Positions 1 to 6,115 of a stretch of DNA of 7,297 nucleotides are shown in pieces. Every line of letters starts with the position of its first letter. The first letter of the stretch is position 1. The translations under genes were made by a program, and so were the position numbers. This DNA is from Betaproteobacteria bacterium (lineage in GTDB: Bacteria; Pseudomonadota; Gammaproteobacteria; Burkholderiales; SG8-41), in the NCBI GenBank assembly GCA_021300125.1, contig JAJTHX010000088.1, positions 1-7,297 on the forward strand, in the 5' to 3' direction. A model generated the notes under the pieces. It did not search any database, was not told where the DNA came from, and saw only the letters and a list, made by a program, of their open reading frames with translations.

Positions 1-553
1 CGAATTCATCGCCTATGCCAAAGCACGACCGGGCAAGCTGTCCTTCGCGTCCTCCGGCACCGGCGGCACCCCCCATCTCTGCGGCGAACTGCTGAAATCG
101 ATGGCGGGCCTCGACCTGCTGCATGTGCCGTACAAGGGCGGCGCGCCGGCGGTGGTGGATACCATCGCGGGGCAGACCCAGATGTACTGCGCCGGCCTCG
201 CCGCCACCCTGCCGCATGTGCGCTCGGGCAAGCTGCGGGCGCTGGGGGTCACCACCACCCGGCGCTCTCCCGGCGCGCCGGACCTGCCGACGCTGGACGA
301 ACAGGGCCTGAAGGGCTTCGACGTCAACTCCTGGGGCGCGATCTTCGTGCCGGCGAAAACGCCGAAGGCGATCGTCGATTCGCTGCACCAGGCCATCGCC
401 GCGGTGATGGGCACAGAAGCCATGCGCGAGACCCTGGTCAAGCAGGGCATGGATCCGCTGCTGCTCGGCCCGCAGGAACTCGGCCAGCTGGTGAAAACCG
501 AGTCCGCGCGCTGGGCCAAGGTGGTCGCCGGCGCCGGCATCCGCATGCAGTAG
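1..553 (+). CDS. Bug/TctC-family periplasmic solute-binding protein, 3' part only
   Basis: The reading frame is open from the window edge (first full codon at base 2) to TAG at 551-553, giving 183 residues of the C-terminal half or more of a tripartite-tricarboxylate-transporter-type receptor. Family landmarks are visible: FASSGTGGTPHL near the start, then HVPYKGG, a GQ-containing strand, the SGKLRALGVTT segment, DLPTLDEQG, and the closing helix ending in AGIRMQ. Known Bug proteins bind carboxylates or similar small anions in the periplasm and deliver them to TctAB-type permeases. No permease gene is visible here, so the ligand cannot be named. The ATG at 101 is internal and not the start. 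It is the same family as the proteins at 2237-3205 and 3202-4203, and the three share the HVPYKG block almost base for base. Confidence 0.93.
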   Translation, partial: EFIAYAKARPGKLSFASSGTGGTPHLCGELLKSMAGLDLLHVPYKGGAPAVVDTIAGQTQMYCAGLAATLPHVRSGKLRALGVTTTRRSPGAPDLPTLDEQGLKGFDVNSWGAIFVPAKTPKAIVDSLHQAIAAVMGTEAMRETLVKQGMDPLLLGPQELGQLVKTESARWAKVVAGAGIRMQ

Positions 554-564
554 CCGCAACCGCG

Positions 565-741
565 ATCTATCCGCTGACCCTGCTGGTGCCCGCCGGCCCG
601 GGGCCGGCAATCGAGGCCTGGCCACTGCTGGGCAACCTGCTGATCAGCCGCTTTCTCGTGGCCGGCGTCATAGTGTGGCTGATGGTCTACGTGATCATGC
701 CGCGCCTGACCCGTGCGGTGGCGGACTGGCTGTATCGCTGA
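565..741 (+). pseudogene. C-terminal membrane-anchor remnant, antibiotic-biosynthesis-monooxygenase-like protein
   Basis: Twelve bases after the preceding stop, a frame with no start codon of its own encodes about 58 residues ending in TGA at 739-741. It begins IYPLTLLVP, has a hydrophobic segment around LLISRFLVAGVIVWLMVYVI, and ends MPRLTRAVADWLYR. From memory, this YPL...MPRLTR...WLY pattern is the C-terminal two-helix anchor of membrane-bound proteins carrying an antibiotic-biosynthesis-monooxygenase domain. That catalytic domain is absent: upstream sequence in this frame is only the shadow of the Bug gene. I read it as the leftover tail of a gene whose 5' part was lost when the Bug sequence was joined to it. 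The membrane-tail pattern is clear; the family assignment is less certain. Confidence 0.55.
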
Positions 742-908
742 ACCCTGCGCCCCCGGATGCCACAATCCGGACGGCTTTATTCAGCGCTGCCATACACTAG
801 CTTGCACAGGGAATTCGGAGTATTTTCCATGGTTTTCCGTGCGGACGCTGCGACCCAAGGTCCACAATGCAGCGCGCGGTACATCCCGTCCCGAACAAGG
901 CAGACACC
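742..908 (+). promoter_or_regulatory. Leader of the five-gene cluster; promoter expected, not pinned down
   Basis: This 167-base gap separates the remnant from the first gene of the cluster and should hold its promoter. TTGCAC (802-807) resembles a -35 box, but the best A/T-rich -10 candidates (TATTTT at 821-826, TTCCAT at 825-830) are either badly spaced or poor matches, so I do not assign one. AAGG at 897-900 is a reasonable ribosome binding site eight bases before the ATG at 909. A second AAGG at 857-860 precedes the in-frame ATG at 867. Confidence 0.3.
753..780 (+). terminator. Weak terminator-like hairpin after the remnant
   Basis: CCGGAT (753-758) and ATCCGG (765-770) form a perfect 6-bp stem with loop GCCACA, followed by ACGGCTTTATT. 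It lies just after the remnant stop and before the hydroxy-acid oxidase, where transcription of the upstream unit would be expected to end. The T-run is short and interrupted, so termination efficiency is doubtful. Confidence 0.3.
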
Positions 909-2138
909 ATGAGCGACGACCTGAAGGCTTACAACATCTTCGACCTGCGCCAGATCGCGATCAAGCGCGTGCCCAAGGGCTTTTTCGAATTCGTCGACCG
1001 CGGCACCGAGGACGAAGTCTCGCTGCGCAACAACCGCGAGGTGTTCGACCGCATCCGTTTCCGTACCCGCACCTTCGTCGATGTCTCCAAACGCACGCAG
1101 GAGACCACGATCTTCGGCGTCAAACACAAGATGCCGATGGTGATCGCGCCCACCGGCGTTGCCGGACTGCTCTGGCACGAGGGCGAAATCGCGCTGGCCA
1201 AGGCCGCTCGCGCCGCCGGCATCCCGTTCACGCTGGCCACCGGTTCGATCACGGCAATGGAGCGCGTTGCCGATGAAGCCGGCGGCGAACTCTGGTTCCA
1301 GCTGTACCTGTGGCCGGACCGCGCGCTCTCGCACGAACTGGTCAACCGCGCCAAGGCCGCCGGCTACAAGACACTGGTGGTCACCGTGGACGGTGTGTCC
1401 TCGGGCAACCGCGAATACAACCTGCGCAACGGCTTCACCATCCCGTTCAGCTTCAGCCTGCGCAACTCCTGGGACATGGCGAAGCACCCGCGCTGGCTGT
1501 TCGGCGTGATCGGCCGCTACCTGATGACCACCGGCATGCCCACCTACGCCAACTACCCTGCCGCCGCGCGCGCCAAGATGACCCGCGGCCCGGTCGGCCG
1601 CTCCAGCCTGCGCACCGACTCGATCAAGTGGGACGACCTCGACGCGCTGCGCAAGATCTGGCCCGGCAAGCTCATCGTCAAGGGCATCCTTGACCCGCAG
1701 GATGCAAAAACCGCAGTCGAGCACGGCGCCGACGGCATCGACGTCTCCAACCACGGCGGGCGCAACCTTGACGGCATCGTGTCGCCGATCGAAGTGCTGC
1801 CGGAAATCGTCGATGCCGTGGGCGGCAAGACCACCATCTTCATGGACAGCGGCATCCGCCGCGGCAGCGATGTGGTGAAAGCGCTGGCGCTGGGTGCCAA
1901 CGCGGTGATGGTCGGCCGCTCGACGCTGTACGGCGTCGCCGCCGGCGGCGAAGCAGGCGCCGCCCGTGCGCTGCAGATCTACCGCGACGAAATCCACCGC
2001 AACATGGCGCTGCTCGGCTGCAACACCATCGCTGACATCAGCCCGCAATGCCTGCTCTTCGCCGACAAGCACGAGTTGCGCGCGCCGAAAGAGCGGCCCC
2101 AGCTGCGCGTGGTCGAGGGCAAGGCCGCGGAGTCCTGA
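909..2138 (+). CDS. FMN-dependent alpha-hydroxy-acid oxidase/dehydrogenase (lactate dehydrogenase-like)
   Basis: This 409-residue protein belongs to the FMN-dependent alpha-hydroxy-acid dehydrogenase family, which oxidises 2-hydroxy acids (L-lactate, glycolate, mandelate and relatives) to 2-oxo acids. It is a single TIM-barrel domain. Visible hallmarks are the N-terminal IFDLRQIA and KGFFEFVDRGTEDE; PTGVAGLLW and ATGSITAMERVA; WFQLY; the FMN-contacting lysine in IVKGI (Lys258); the active-site block SNHGGRNLDG with catalytic His282 and Arg285; and the flavin-phosphate motifs DSGIRRGSD (Asp313) and GRSTLYG. I chose ATG 909 because the family starts close to this point and AAGG lies eight bases upstream. 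ATG 867 would add 14 non-family residues. No signal peptide is seen, so it is cytoplasmic or peripheral to the membrane. It heads the cluster, followed 98 bases later by a Bug gene. Substrate cannot be read from sequence; the family call is firm. Confidence 0.95.
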   Translation: MSDDLKAYNIFDLRQIAIKRVPKGFFEFVDRGTEDEVSLRNNREVFDRIRFRTRTFVDVSKRTQETTIFGVKHKMPMVIAPTGVAGLLWHEGEIALAKAARAAGIPFTLATGSITAMERVADEAGGELWFQLYLWPDRALSHELVNRAKAAGYKTLVVTVDGVSSGNREYNLRNGFTIPFSFSLRNSWDMAKHPRWLFGVIGRYLMTTGMPTYANYPAAARAKMTRGPVGRSSLRTDSIKWDDLDALRKIWPGKLIVKGILDPQDAKTAVEHGADGIDVSNHGGRNLDGIVSPIEVLPEIVDAVGGKTTIFMDSGIRRGSDVVKALALGANAVMVGRSTLYGVAAGGEAGAARALQIYRDEIHRNMALLGCNTIADISPQCLLFADKHELRAPKERPQLRVVEGKAAES

Positions 2139-2236
2139 GCCCGCACGGCCGCACACCGGCACCCCGGTTGCTGCGGCCTGCCCGGCGATGGCCATGACCC
2201 ATCGCGTCTGCGGCATCGCGCACCTGAGGAGACTCG

Positions 2237-3205
2237 ATGAACACCGGATTCACCCTGCTGCGCCCCGCGCTCGTGCTGCTGATGATGACGGCTTCCCTCG
2301 CGGCCAGCGCGTCCGCCTACCCGCAGCGGCCGGTACGCATCGTGGTGCCGGTATCCGCCGGCGGCGGTGTTGACAGCCTCGCCCGGCTGATCGCGCAGCA
2401 CTACCACGCACTGTGGGGCCAGCCCTTCATCGTCGACAACCGCGCCGGTGCCGGCGGCAGCATCGGCGCCGAAATCGTCGCGCGGGCGACACCCGACGGC
2501 TACACCCTGATGGTGAGCAGCAGCAGCTACATCACCAACGCGGCGATCCGCGAGCTGCGCTACGACCCGATCCGCGACTTCCAGCCCGTCACCAAGCTCA
2601 CCACCAATCCGTACCTGATCGTGGTCACGCCCTCGCTGCCGGTGAAAACGGTGGCCGACCTGATCGCGCTGGCGCGGGCGAAACCCGAGGCTGTGACCTA
2701 CGCCTCCTCGGGCACCGGCGGCGTGCTGCACCTGGGCGGTGAACTGCTCAACGCACTGGCCGGCACCCGCATGACGCATGTGCCGTACAAGGGTGTTGCC
2801 GACGGCTACCCGGCGGTGATCTCCGGCCAGGTCAACTGGATGCTGGGCAGCCCGATCTCGGCGCAACCCCTGATCAAGGCCGGGCGCCTGCGCGGCATCG
2901 CGGTGACCACCGAGAAACGCCTCAAGGCAATGCCGGAGCTGCCGACCATCGCCGAAACCGTGCCCGGTTACGAGGTCAGCGCCTGGTTCGGACTGTTCGG
3001 CCCGGCAAAACTCCCGGCGCATCTGGTCGAACAGCTGTACCGCGAAGCCAGCCGGGCCGTCAACGAACCGGCGACGGCAGCAAAGATGGAGGCTGGCGGC
3101 ACCGAAGTGGTCGGCAACCCGCCGCGTGAATTCACGCAGCAGGTCAAAGCCGAGTACGGGAAATGGCTGGGCCTGGTCAAGAAAACCGGGCTCAGGCTGC
3201 AATGA
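2237..3205 (+). CDS. Bug/TctC-family periplasmic solute-binding protein (first of tandem pair)
   Basis: This complete 322-residue receptor has a Sec-type signal peptide: a hydrophobic core around LVLLMMTASLAA and likely cleavage after ASA (residue 27), just before YPQRPVRIVVP. The mature protein shows the family's anion-pocket loop PVSAGGGVDSLAR (Asp46), then NRAGAGGSIGAEIVARA, PDGYTLM, TYASSGTGGVLHLGGELL, HVPYKG, GRLRGIAVTT and a typical C-terminal helix ending LRLQ. Length is normal for the family. GAGGAG at 2226-2231, five bases before ATG 2237, is a strong ribosome binding site. The stop overlaps the next gene's ATG by four bases. Family knowledge says such proteins bind carboxylates for TctAB permeases or act as sensors. 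With no TctA or TctB in view it may be an orphan receptor using a distant permease. Placement behind a hydroxy-acid oxidase suggests, by inference only, a hydroxy- or oxo-acid ligand. Confidence 0.96.
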   Translation: MNTGFTLLRPALVLLMMTASLAASASAYPQRPVRIVVPVSAGGGVDSLARLIAQHYHALWGQPFIVDNRAGAGGSIGAEIVARATPDGYTLMVSSSSYITNAAIRELRYDPIRDFQPVTKLTTNPYLIVVTPSLPVKTVADLIALARAKPEAVTYASSGTGGVLHLGGELLNALAGTRMTHVPYKGVADGYPAVISGQVNWMLGSPISAQPLIKAGRLRGIAVTTEKRLKAMPELPTIAETVPGYEVSAWFGLFGPAKLPAHLVEQLYREASRAVNEPATAAKMEAGGTEVVGNPPREFTQQVKAEYGKWLGLVKKTGLRLQ

Positions 3206-4203
3206 CGTCCGGCCTCAAACCCGCCATGACCAGCCGCATCCACAGAGCCTTTGCGCTCCTTGCCTGCGTGCTGTGCCTGGGCACGGCCGCCGCACAGGCC
3301 CAACCCTATCCGAGCAAGCCGATCCGTTTCGTGGTGCCCTCCTCCGCCGGCGGCGGCAATGATTTTGTCGCGCGGCTGTTCAGCCCGCGCATCACTGAAC
3401 ACTGGGGCCAGCAGGTGCTGGTGGATCTGCGCCCCGGCGCGGCGGGCATCGTCGGCTCGGAAATCGTCGCCAAGGCGCCGCCTGACGGCCACACCATCCT
3501 GATCGTCGCCACCGGCTACAGCCTCAACCCGAGCCTCTATGCGAAACTGCCCTATGACACCCTGGAGGACTTCGCGCGTGTCAACCTGCTCGCCTTCTCG
3601 CCCAACGTGCTGGTGGTGCATCCCTCGCTGCCGGTCAAATCGGTGAAGGAACTGATCGCGTTCGCGCGCGCGCGTACCGGAGAACTCAACTACGCCTCCT
3701 CGGGCGCCGGCACCGGTGGCCACCTTTCCATCGAGCTGATGAAGCACATGGCCAGGATCAACATGGTGCATGTGCCCTACAAGGGCGCGGGTGACGCCAC
3801 CGTCGCCGTGGTCAGCGGCCAGGTGCACATGCTGATGACCGCGCCGGGCGCGGCAATCCCTTTCATCCGTTCGGGACGGCTGCGCGCACTGGCCGTGGGC
3901 TCTGCGCGGCGCGTCAAGGCCCTGCCCGAGGTGCCGACCATGGCTGAGGCCGCACTGCCGGGCTACGAGGTCGACGGTTATTACGGCATCCTCGCACCGG
4001 GCAAAACACCGCGACCGATCGTCGATCGCCTGTATGCCGAGTTCGACCGGGTGCTCAGGCTGCCCGAGGTGGCCCAGCAGATGGAGGCACAGGGTTTCGA
4101 TCCGGTGAGCCTGCCGCCGGACCGCTTTACCGAACACGTGCGCCGGGAACTGCAGAAATGGCCCCCCGTGTTCAAGGCCGCGGGCATCAAAGTCAACAAT
4201 TGA
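3202..4203 (+). CDS. Bug/TctC-family periplasmic solute-binding protein (second of tandem pair)
   Basis: This is a second complete Bug receptor, 333 residues from ATG 3202. I chose this start because it forms an ATGA overlap with the preceding stop, which points to translational coupling. ATG 3226 (MTSRIHR) is an equally plausible start for the signal peptide, while the longer reading from 3163 runs deep into the upstream gene. The signal peptide core is FALLACVLCLGTAAA with probable cleavage after AQA (about residue 33), before QPYPSKPIRFVVP. Landmarks include PSSAGGGNDFVARLF, RPGAAGIVGSEIVAKA, PDGHTILI, NYASSGAGTGGHL, HVPYKGAGD and GRLRALAVGS, and it ends AAGIKVNN. It is clearly related to its neighbour yet well diverged, so the pair is not a recent duplication and may recognise different ligands. 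The next gene begins 22 bases downstream, consistent with one transcript. Confidence 0.95.
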   Translation: MTSGLKPAMTSRIHRAFALLACVLCLGTAAAQAQPYPSKPIRFVVPSSAGGGNDFVARLFSPRITEHWGQQVLVDLRPGAAGIVGSEIVAKAPPDGHTILIVATGYSLNPSLYAKLPYDTLEDFARVNLLAFSPNVLVVHPSLPVKSVKELIAFARARTGELNYASSGAGTGGHLSIELMKHMARINMVHVPYKGAGDATVAVVSGQVHMLMTAPGAAIPFIRSGRLRALAVGSARRVKALPEVPTMAEAALPGYEVDGYYGILAPGKTPRPIVDRLYAEFDRVLRLPEVAQQMEAQGFDPVSLPPDRFTEHVRRELQKWPPVFKAAGIKVNN

Positions 4204-4213
4204 CGCAGCAGAC

Positions 4214-4220
4214 AGGGAGA
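4214..4220 (+). promoter_or_regulatory. Ribosome binding site of the selenoprotein gene
   Basis: AGGGAGA lies five bases before ATG 4226, within the 22-base gap after the second Bug gene. It fixes the selenoprotein start and supports co-transcription with the genes upstream. Confidence 0.75.
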
Positions 4221-4225
4221 AACCC

Positions 4226-4771
4226 ATGGGCAAGATATTCCTGGTGGCGCCGGATGCGCCGGTCGAAGCCGCCGCGGCACTCAAATCCAGCCGCACGCTG
4301 GGCAGCGCCGGCATCCGCCTCGGCGTGCTCGACAACAGCAAAGGCAATGCCGACCACCTGCTGAACATGATCATCGAAGGCGTCAAGCAGGAGTTCCGGG
4401 TCGATTCGGTGGTGATGACGCGCAAGCCCTTTTCCAGCAAACCCGCGCCCGATGCGGTGCTCGACCAGCTGGCGAAGGAGGCCGACCTCGTCGTCAGTGC
4501 CATGGCCGATTGAGGGTCGTGCACGTCGTGGAGTGTCCACGACATGGCGCAACTGACCAAACGCGGCCTGCTCGCCGCCGTGGTGTGCTCGGATTCCTTC
4601 ATGAAGCTCGGCAAGGCGCAGGCGAAGGTCTTCGGAGTGCCGGACCTGCCTTTGCTCGAAATCAAACACCCGCTGGGCGGCCTGGGCATGGATCAGGTGC
4701 GTGAGCGTGCGGCGGTGGCCATGCCGCAACTGCTGCGTTTCATCCACTCCTCCAGGGGGCAACCGTCATGA
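4226..4771 (+). CDS. UGSC-family selenoprotein with in-frame UGA = Sec96
   Basis: Read through TGA 4511-4513 as selenocysteine, this is one 181-residue protein ending at TGA 4769-4771. Around the recoded codon it reads LVVSAMAD-U-G-S-C-TSWSVHDM, a Sec96-x-x-Cys99 redox motif characteristic of the UGSC (seleno)protein family. The frame is unbroken on both sides. The N-terminal half looks alpha/beta (strand IRLGVLDNS, helix ADHLLNMIIEGV). The C-terminal half has a helix after the motif, strand LLAAVVCS (Cys121), then LLEIKHPLGG (His148) and a final helix. The UGxC motif, following helix/strand and terminal HPLG block resemble the selenocysteine subunits GrdB and PrdB of glycine and proline reductase. 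That similarity is from memory and suggests selenol redox chemistry on a small substrate, not a proven reaction. There is no signal peptide, so it is cytoplasmic. A hairpin 3' of UGA fits a bacterial SECIS. It is coupled by ATGA to the next gene. The host must have selA, selB, selC and selD. Confidence 0.93.
4511..4513 (+). other. UGA selenocysteine codon (recoding site)
   Basis: This in-frame TGA is the first codon of the UGSC motif: TGA GGG TCG TGC reads U-G-S-C. Four observations argue against a true stop: family-typical sequence continues in the same frame on both sides, a stem-loop sits at the SECIS distance, no ribosome binding site serves the downstream ATG at 4544, and the frame stays open to a coupled ATGA junction at 4768. 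Confidence 0.92.
4525..4543 (+). promoter_or_regulatory. Bacterial SECIS hairpin
   Basis: GTCGTGG (4525-4531) pairs perfectly with CCACGAC (4537-4543), closing a five-base loop AGUGU (4532-4536). Eighteen bases lie between the UGA and the loop. Known bacterial SECIS elements have a small apical loop about 16-37 nt past the UGA with a G among its first two loop bases; here the second loop base is G, and a GU dinucleotide is present as in the fdhF loop. A short lower helix may extend it (for instance GUGC 4519-4522 with GCGC 4547-4550, allowing a G-U pair). The hairpin lies inside the coding sequence, encoding roughly residues 101-106, and should recruit SelB carrying Sec-tRNA. Confidence 0.85.
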
Positions 4772-5883
4772 CTTCACTCGGCAGCCTGCTGCAGAAACCC
4801 GGCGCGCTGGTCGAATGCGATGACGATCCGGAAGCGGTCTTCGAATTCCTGTGCGAAAAAGGCTGGAGCGACGGCCTGCCGGTGATCCCGCCGACACCGG
4901 AACGCGTGGAGCGCATGCTGGCGTATTGCGACCGCGACCTCGACCAGCCGGTGATCAAAATCCCGCCGCGTTTCGGCGCGGCAACGCCGGTGCGGGTCGC
5001 CGCCAACGCGGTGATGGCCGGCTGCAAGCCGGAGCATTTCCCGCTGGTGCTGCTGGCGCTGGAAGCGCTGGCCGAGGACCAGTACAACCTCTACGGCACC
5101 CAGGCCACCACCCATCCTTGCACGCCGATGCTGATTTTCAACGGCCCGGCGGCACGCGAGGCGGGCATCCATTCGGGCCACAACGTGATGGGCAACTATC
5201 ATCGCGCCAACGCCGTGATTGGCCGCGCGGTGCGGCTGGCGCTGGTCAACATCGGCGGCGCGATTCCGGGCACCGGCGACATGGCCACCGCCGGCACGCC
5301 CGCCAAATTCACCTTCTGCGTCGCCGAAAACGAGGCGGCATCCCCCTGGGAGCCGCTGCACGTGGAACTCGGCTACCCGCTGGACGCGACGACCGTGACC
5401 GTCGTCGCCGCCGAGAGCCCGCACAACATCAATGACCACGAAAGCCTGACACCCGAGGGCATCCTGCGCATGGTGTCGGGCACCATGGCGACCACCGGAT
5501 CGAACAACGCCTATTACGCCGGCCAGCCGGTGCTCGCCTTTGGCCCGGAACACGCGGCCACCGTCGCCAGCAAGGGCATGACCAAGGCCCAGGTCAAGCA
5601 GTGGCTGTACGACGATGCCGTGATCCCGCTGTCGCGTTTTTCCGAAGAAACCATCGCACGGCGTTTCCGCCGCCGCAACGCGGACCAGTACGCCAACGCC
5701 CCGCTGGATACCCCCGTGCACATGTGGCAGAAACCTGATGACCTGATCGTCATCGTCACCGGCGGCGCGGGCAAGCACTCGCAGTATGTGCCGACCTTCG
5801 GCATCACCCGCGCAGCCACGCGGCCGCTGAAGCGCGCAGACGGGGCATTGGTGAAATCGGTGCAGGACCTGAAGCGGGGTTGA
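4768..5883 (+). CDS. Conserved uncharacterised 371-aa protein, partner of the UGSC selenoprotein
   Basis: ATG 4768 overlaps the selenoprotein stop (ATGA), with AGGGGG at 4754-4759 as ribosome binding site; the two are almost certainly translated together. I recognise it as a conserved family of unknown function, not as a named enzyme. Conserved-looking blocks are GWSDGLPVIPPTPERVE (residues 32-48), IPPRFGAATPVRVAANAVMAGC (65-86), NLYGTQATTHPCTP (107-120), AIGRAVRLALVNIGG-like sequence (149-164), TFCVAENEAASPWEPLHVE (182-200), a central HNINDHES (219-226) and TGGAGKHSQY (331-340). Cysteines 86, 118 and 184 lie in these blocks and could act in redox or metal chemistry. There is no signal peptide and no obvious Rossmann nucleotide motif. 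By position it is probably a subunit or dedicated partner of the selenoprotein, perhaps holding the substrate site; this is inference. Codon use and GC match its neighbours. Confidence 0.88.
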   Translation: MTSLGSLLQKPGALVECDDDPEAVFEFLCEKGWSDGLPVIPPTPERVERMLAYCDRDLDQPVIKIPPRFGAATPVRVAANAVMAGCKPEHFPLVLLALEALAEDQYNLYGTQATTHPCTPMLIFNGPAAREAGIHSGHNVMGNYHRANAVIGRAVRLALVNIGGAIPGTGDMATAGTPAKFTFCVAENEAASPWEPLHVELGYPLDATTVTVVAAESPHNINDHESLTPEGILRMVSGTMATTGSNNAYYAGQPVLAFGPEHAATVASKGMTKAQVKQWLYDDAVIPLSRFSEETIARRFRRRNADQYANAPLDTPVHMWQKPDDLIVIVTGGAGKHSQYVPTFGITRAATRPLKRADGALVKSVQDLKRG

Positions 5884-5892
5884 GGGCTTGCG

Positions 5893-6115
5893 ATGACCGC
5901 GGCCGGGGCCAGTGTTGCGGCCCCCGCGGGCAGGCCAAGGCCGGTGATCGACCGCCTCAACGCCGGAATCAAGCGGGTGCTGGGACCGTCCGGACAGCAC
6001 ACTGGCCGAGCTGCAGCCCTGGCACAGGTCGCCGGAACAGGCCATGGCGCGCATGCGCCCGGATTACGGAGAGCACGGCAAACAGGTCAAGCTCATCGGT
6101 CCGATCACCCCCTGA
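5893..6115 (+). pseudogene. Frameshifted C-terminal remnant of a Bug/TctC binding protein
   Basis: From about 5905 the frame shared with the upstream gene encodes VAAPAGRPRPVIDRLNAGIK and RVLGPSG, the standard Bug C-terminal-lobe pattern (compare the PxxxVDRLY segment in the gene at 3202). Similarity then shifts by one base near 5993: DSTLAELQPWHRSPEQ, AMARMRPDYGEHGKQVKLIG, ending at TGA 6113-6115, equals the usual closing helix. Only about 70 of roughly 320 residues survive, and they are split over two frames, so this is a dead fragment. Two overlapping ATG-started readings of the region (5893-6270 and 5880-6218) are by-products of the frameshift. Confidence 0.75.

Noticed and set aside
867..908. 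ATG 867 as the start of the hydroxy-acid oxidase
   Set aside because: It would add 14 residues not typical of the family. ATG 909 has AAGG eight bases upstream and fits the usual N-terminus, although AAGG at 857-860 means 867 is not fully excluded.
713..1276. Plus-strand 187-aa ORF overlapping the start of the hydroxy-acid oxidase
   Set aside because: It is out of frame with the oxidase and shows arginine-rich shadow composition without family features.
121..3786. Repeated 18-base sequence GCATGTGCCGTACAAGGG at 121 and 2776, with a near copy at 3769
   Set aside because: It encodes the conserved HVPYKG block of three Bug paralogues, so it reflects shared coding constraint and codon bias, not a separate repeat element.
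4226..4513. A stand-alone 95-aa protein ending at TGA 4511
   Set aside because: Family-typical sequence continues in frame past the TGA, the TGA forms a UGSC motif, and a SECIS-type hairpin follows; a genuine stop would cut the protein just before its redox motif.
4544..4771. A separate 75-aa gene starting at ATG 4544
   Set aside because: The ATG lies directly after the SECIS stem, has no ribosome binding site, and the ORF is the second half of the selenoprotein.
777..6054. Long minus-strand ORFs (777-2216, 1979-3202, 2968-4689, 4774-6054)
   Set aside because: They lie opposite strong plus-strand genes in GC-rich DNA. Their translations are low-complexity in A, G, R, H, D and Q with no recognisable domain, as expected of antisense shadows.
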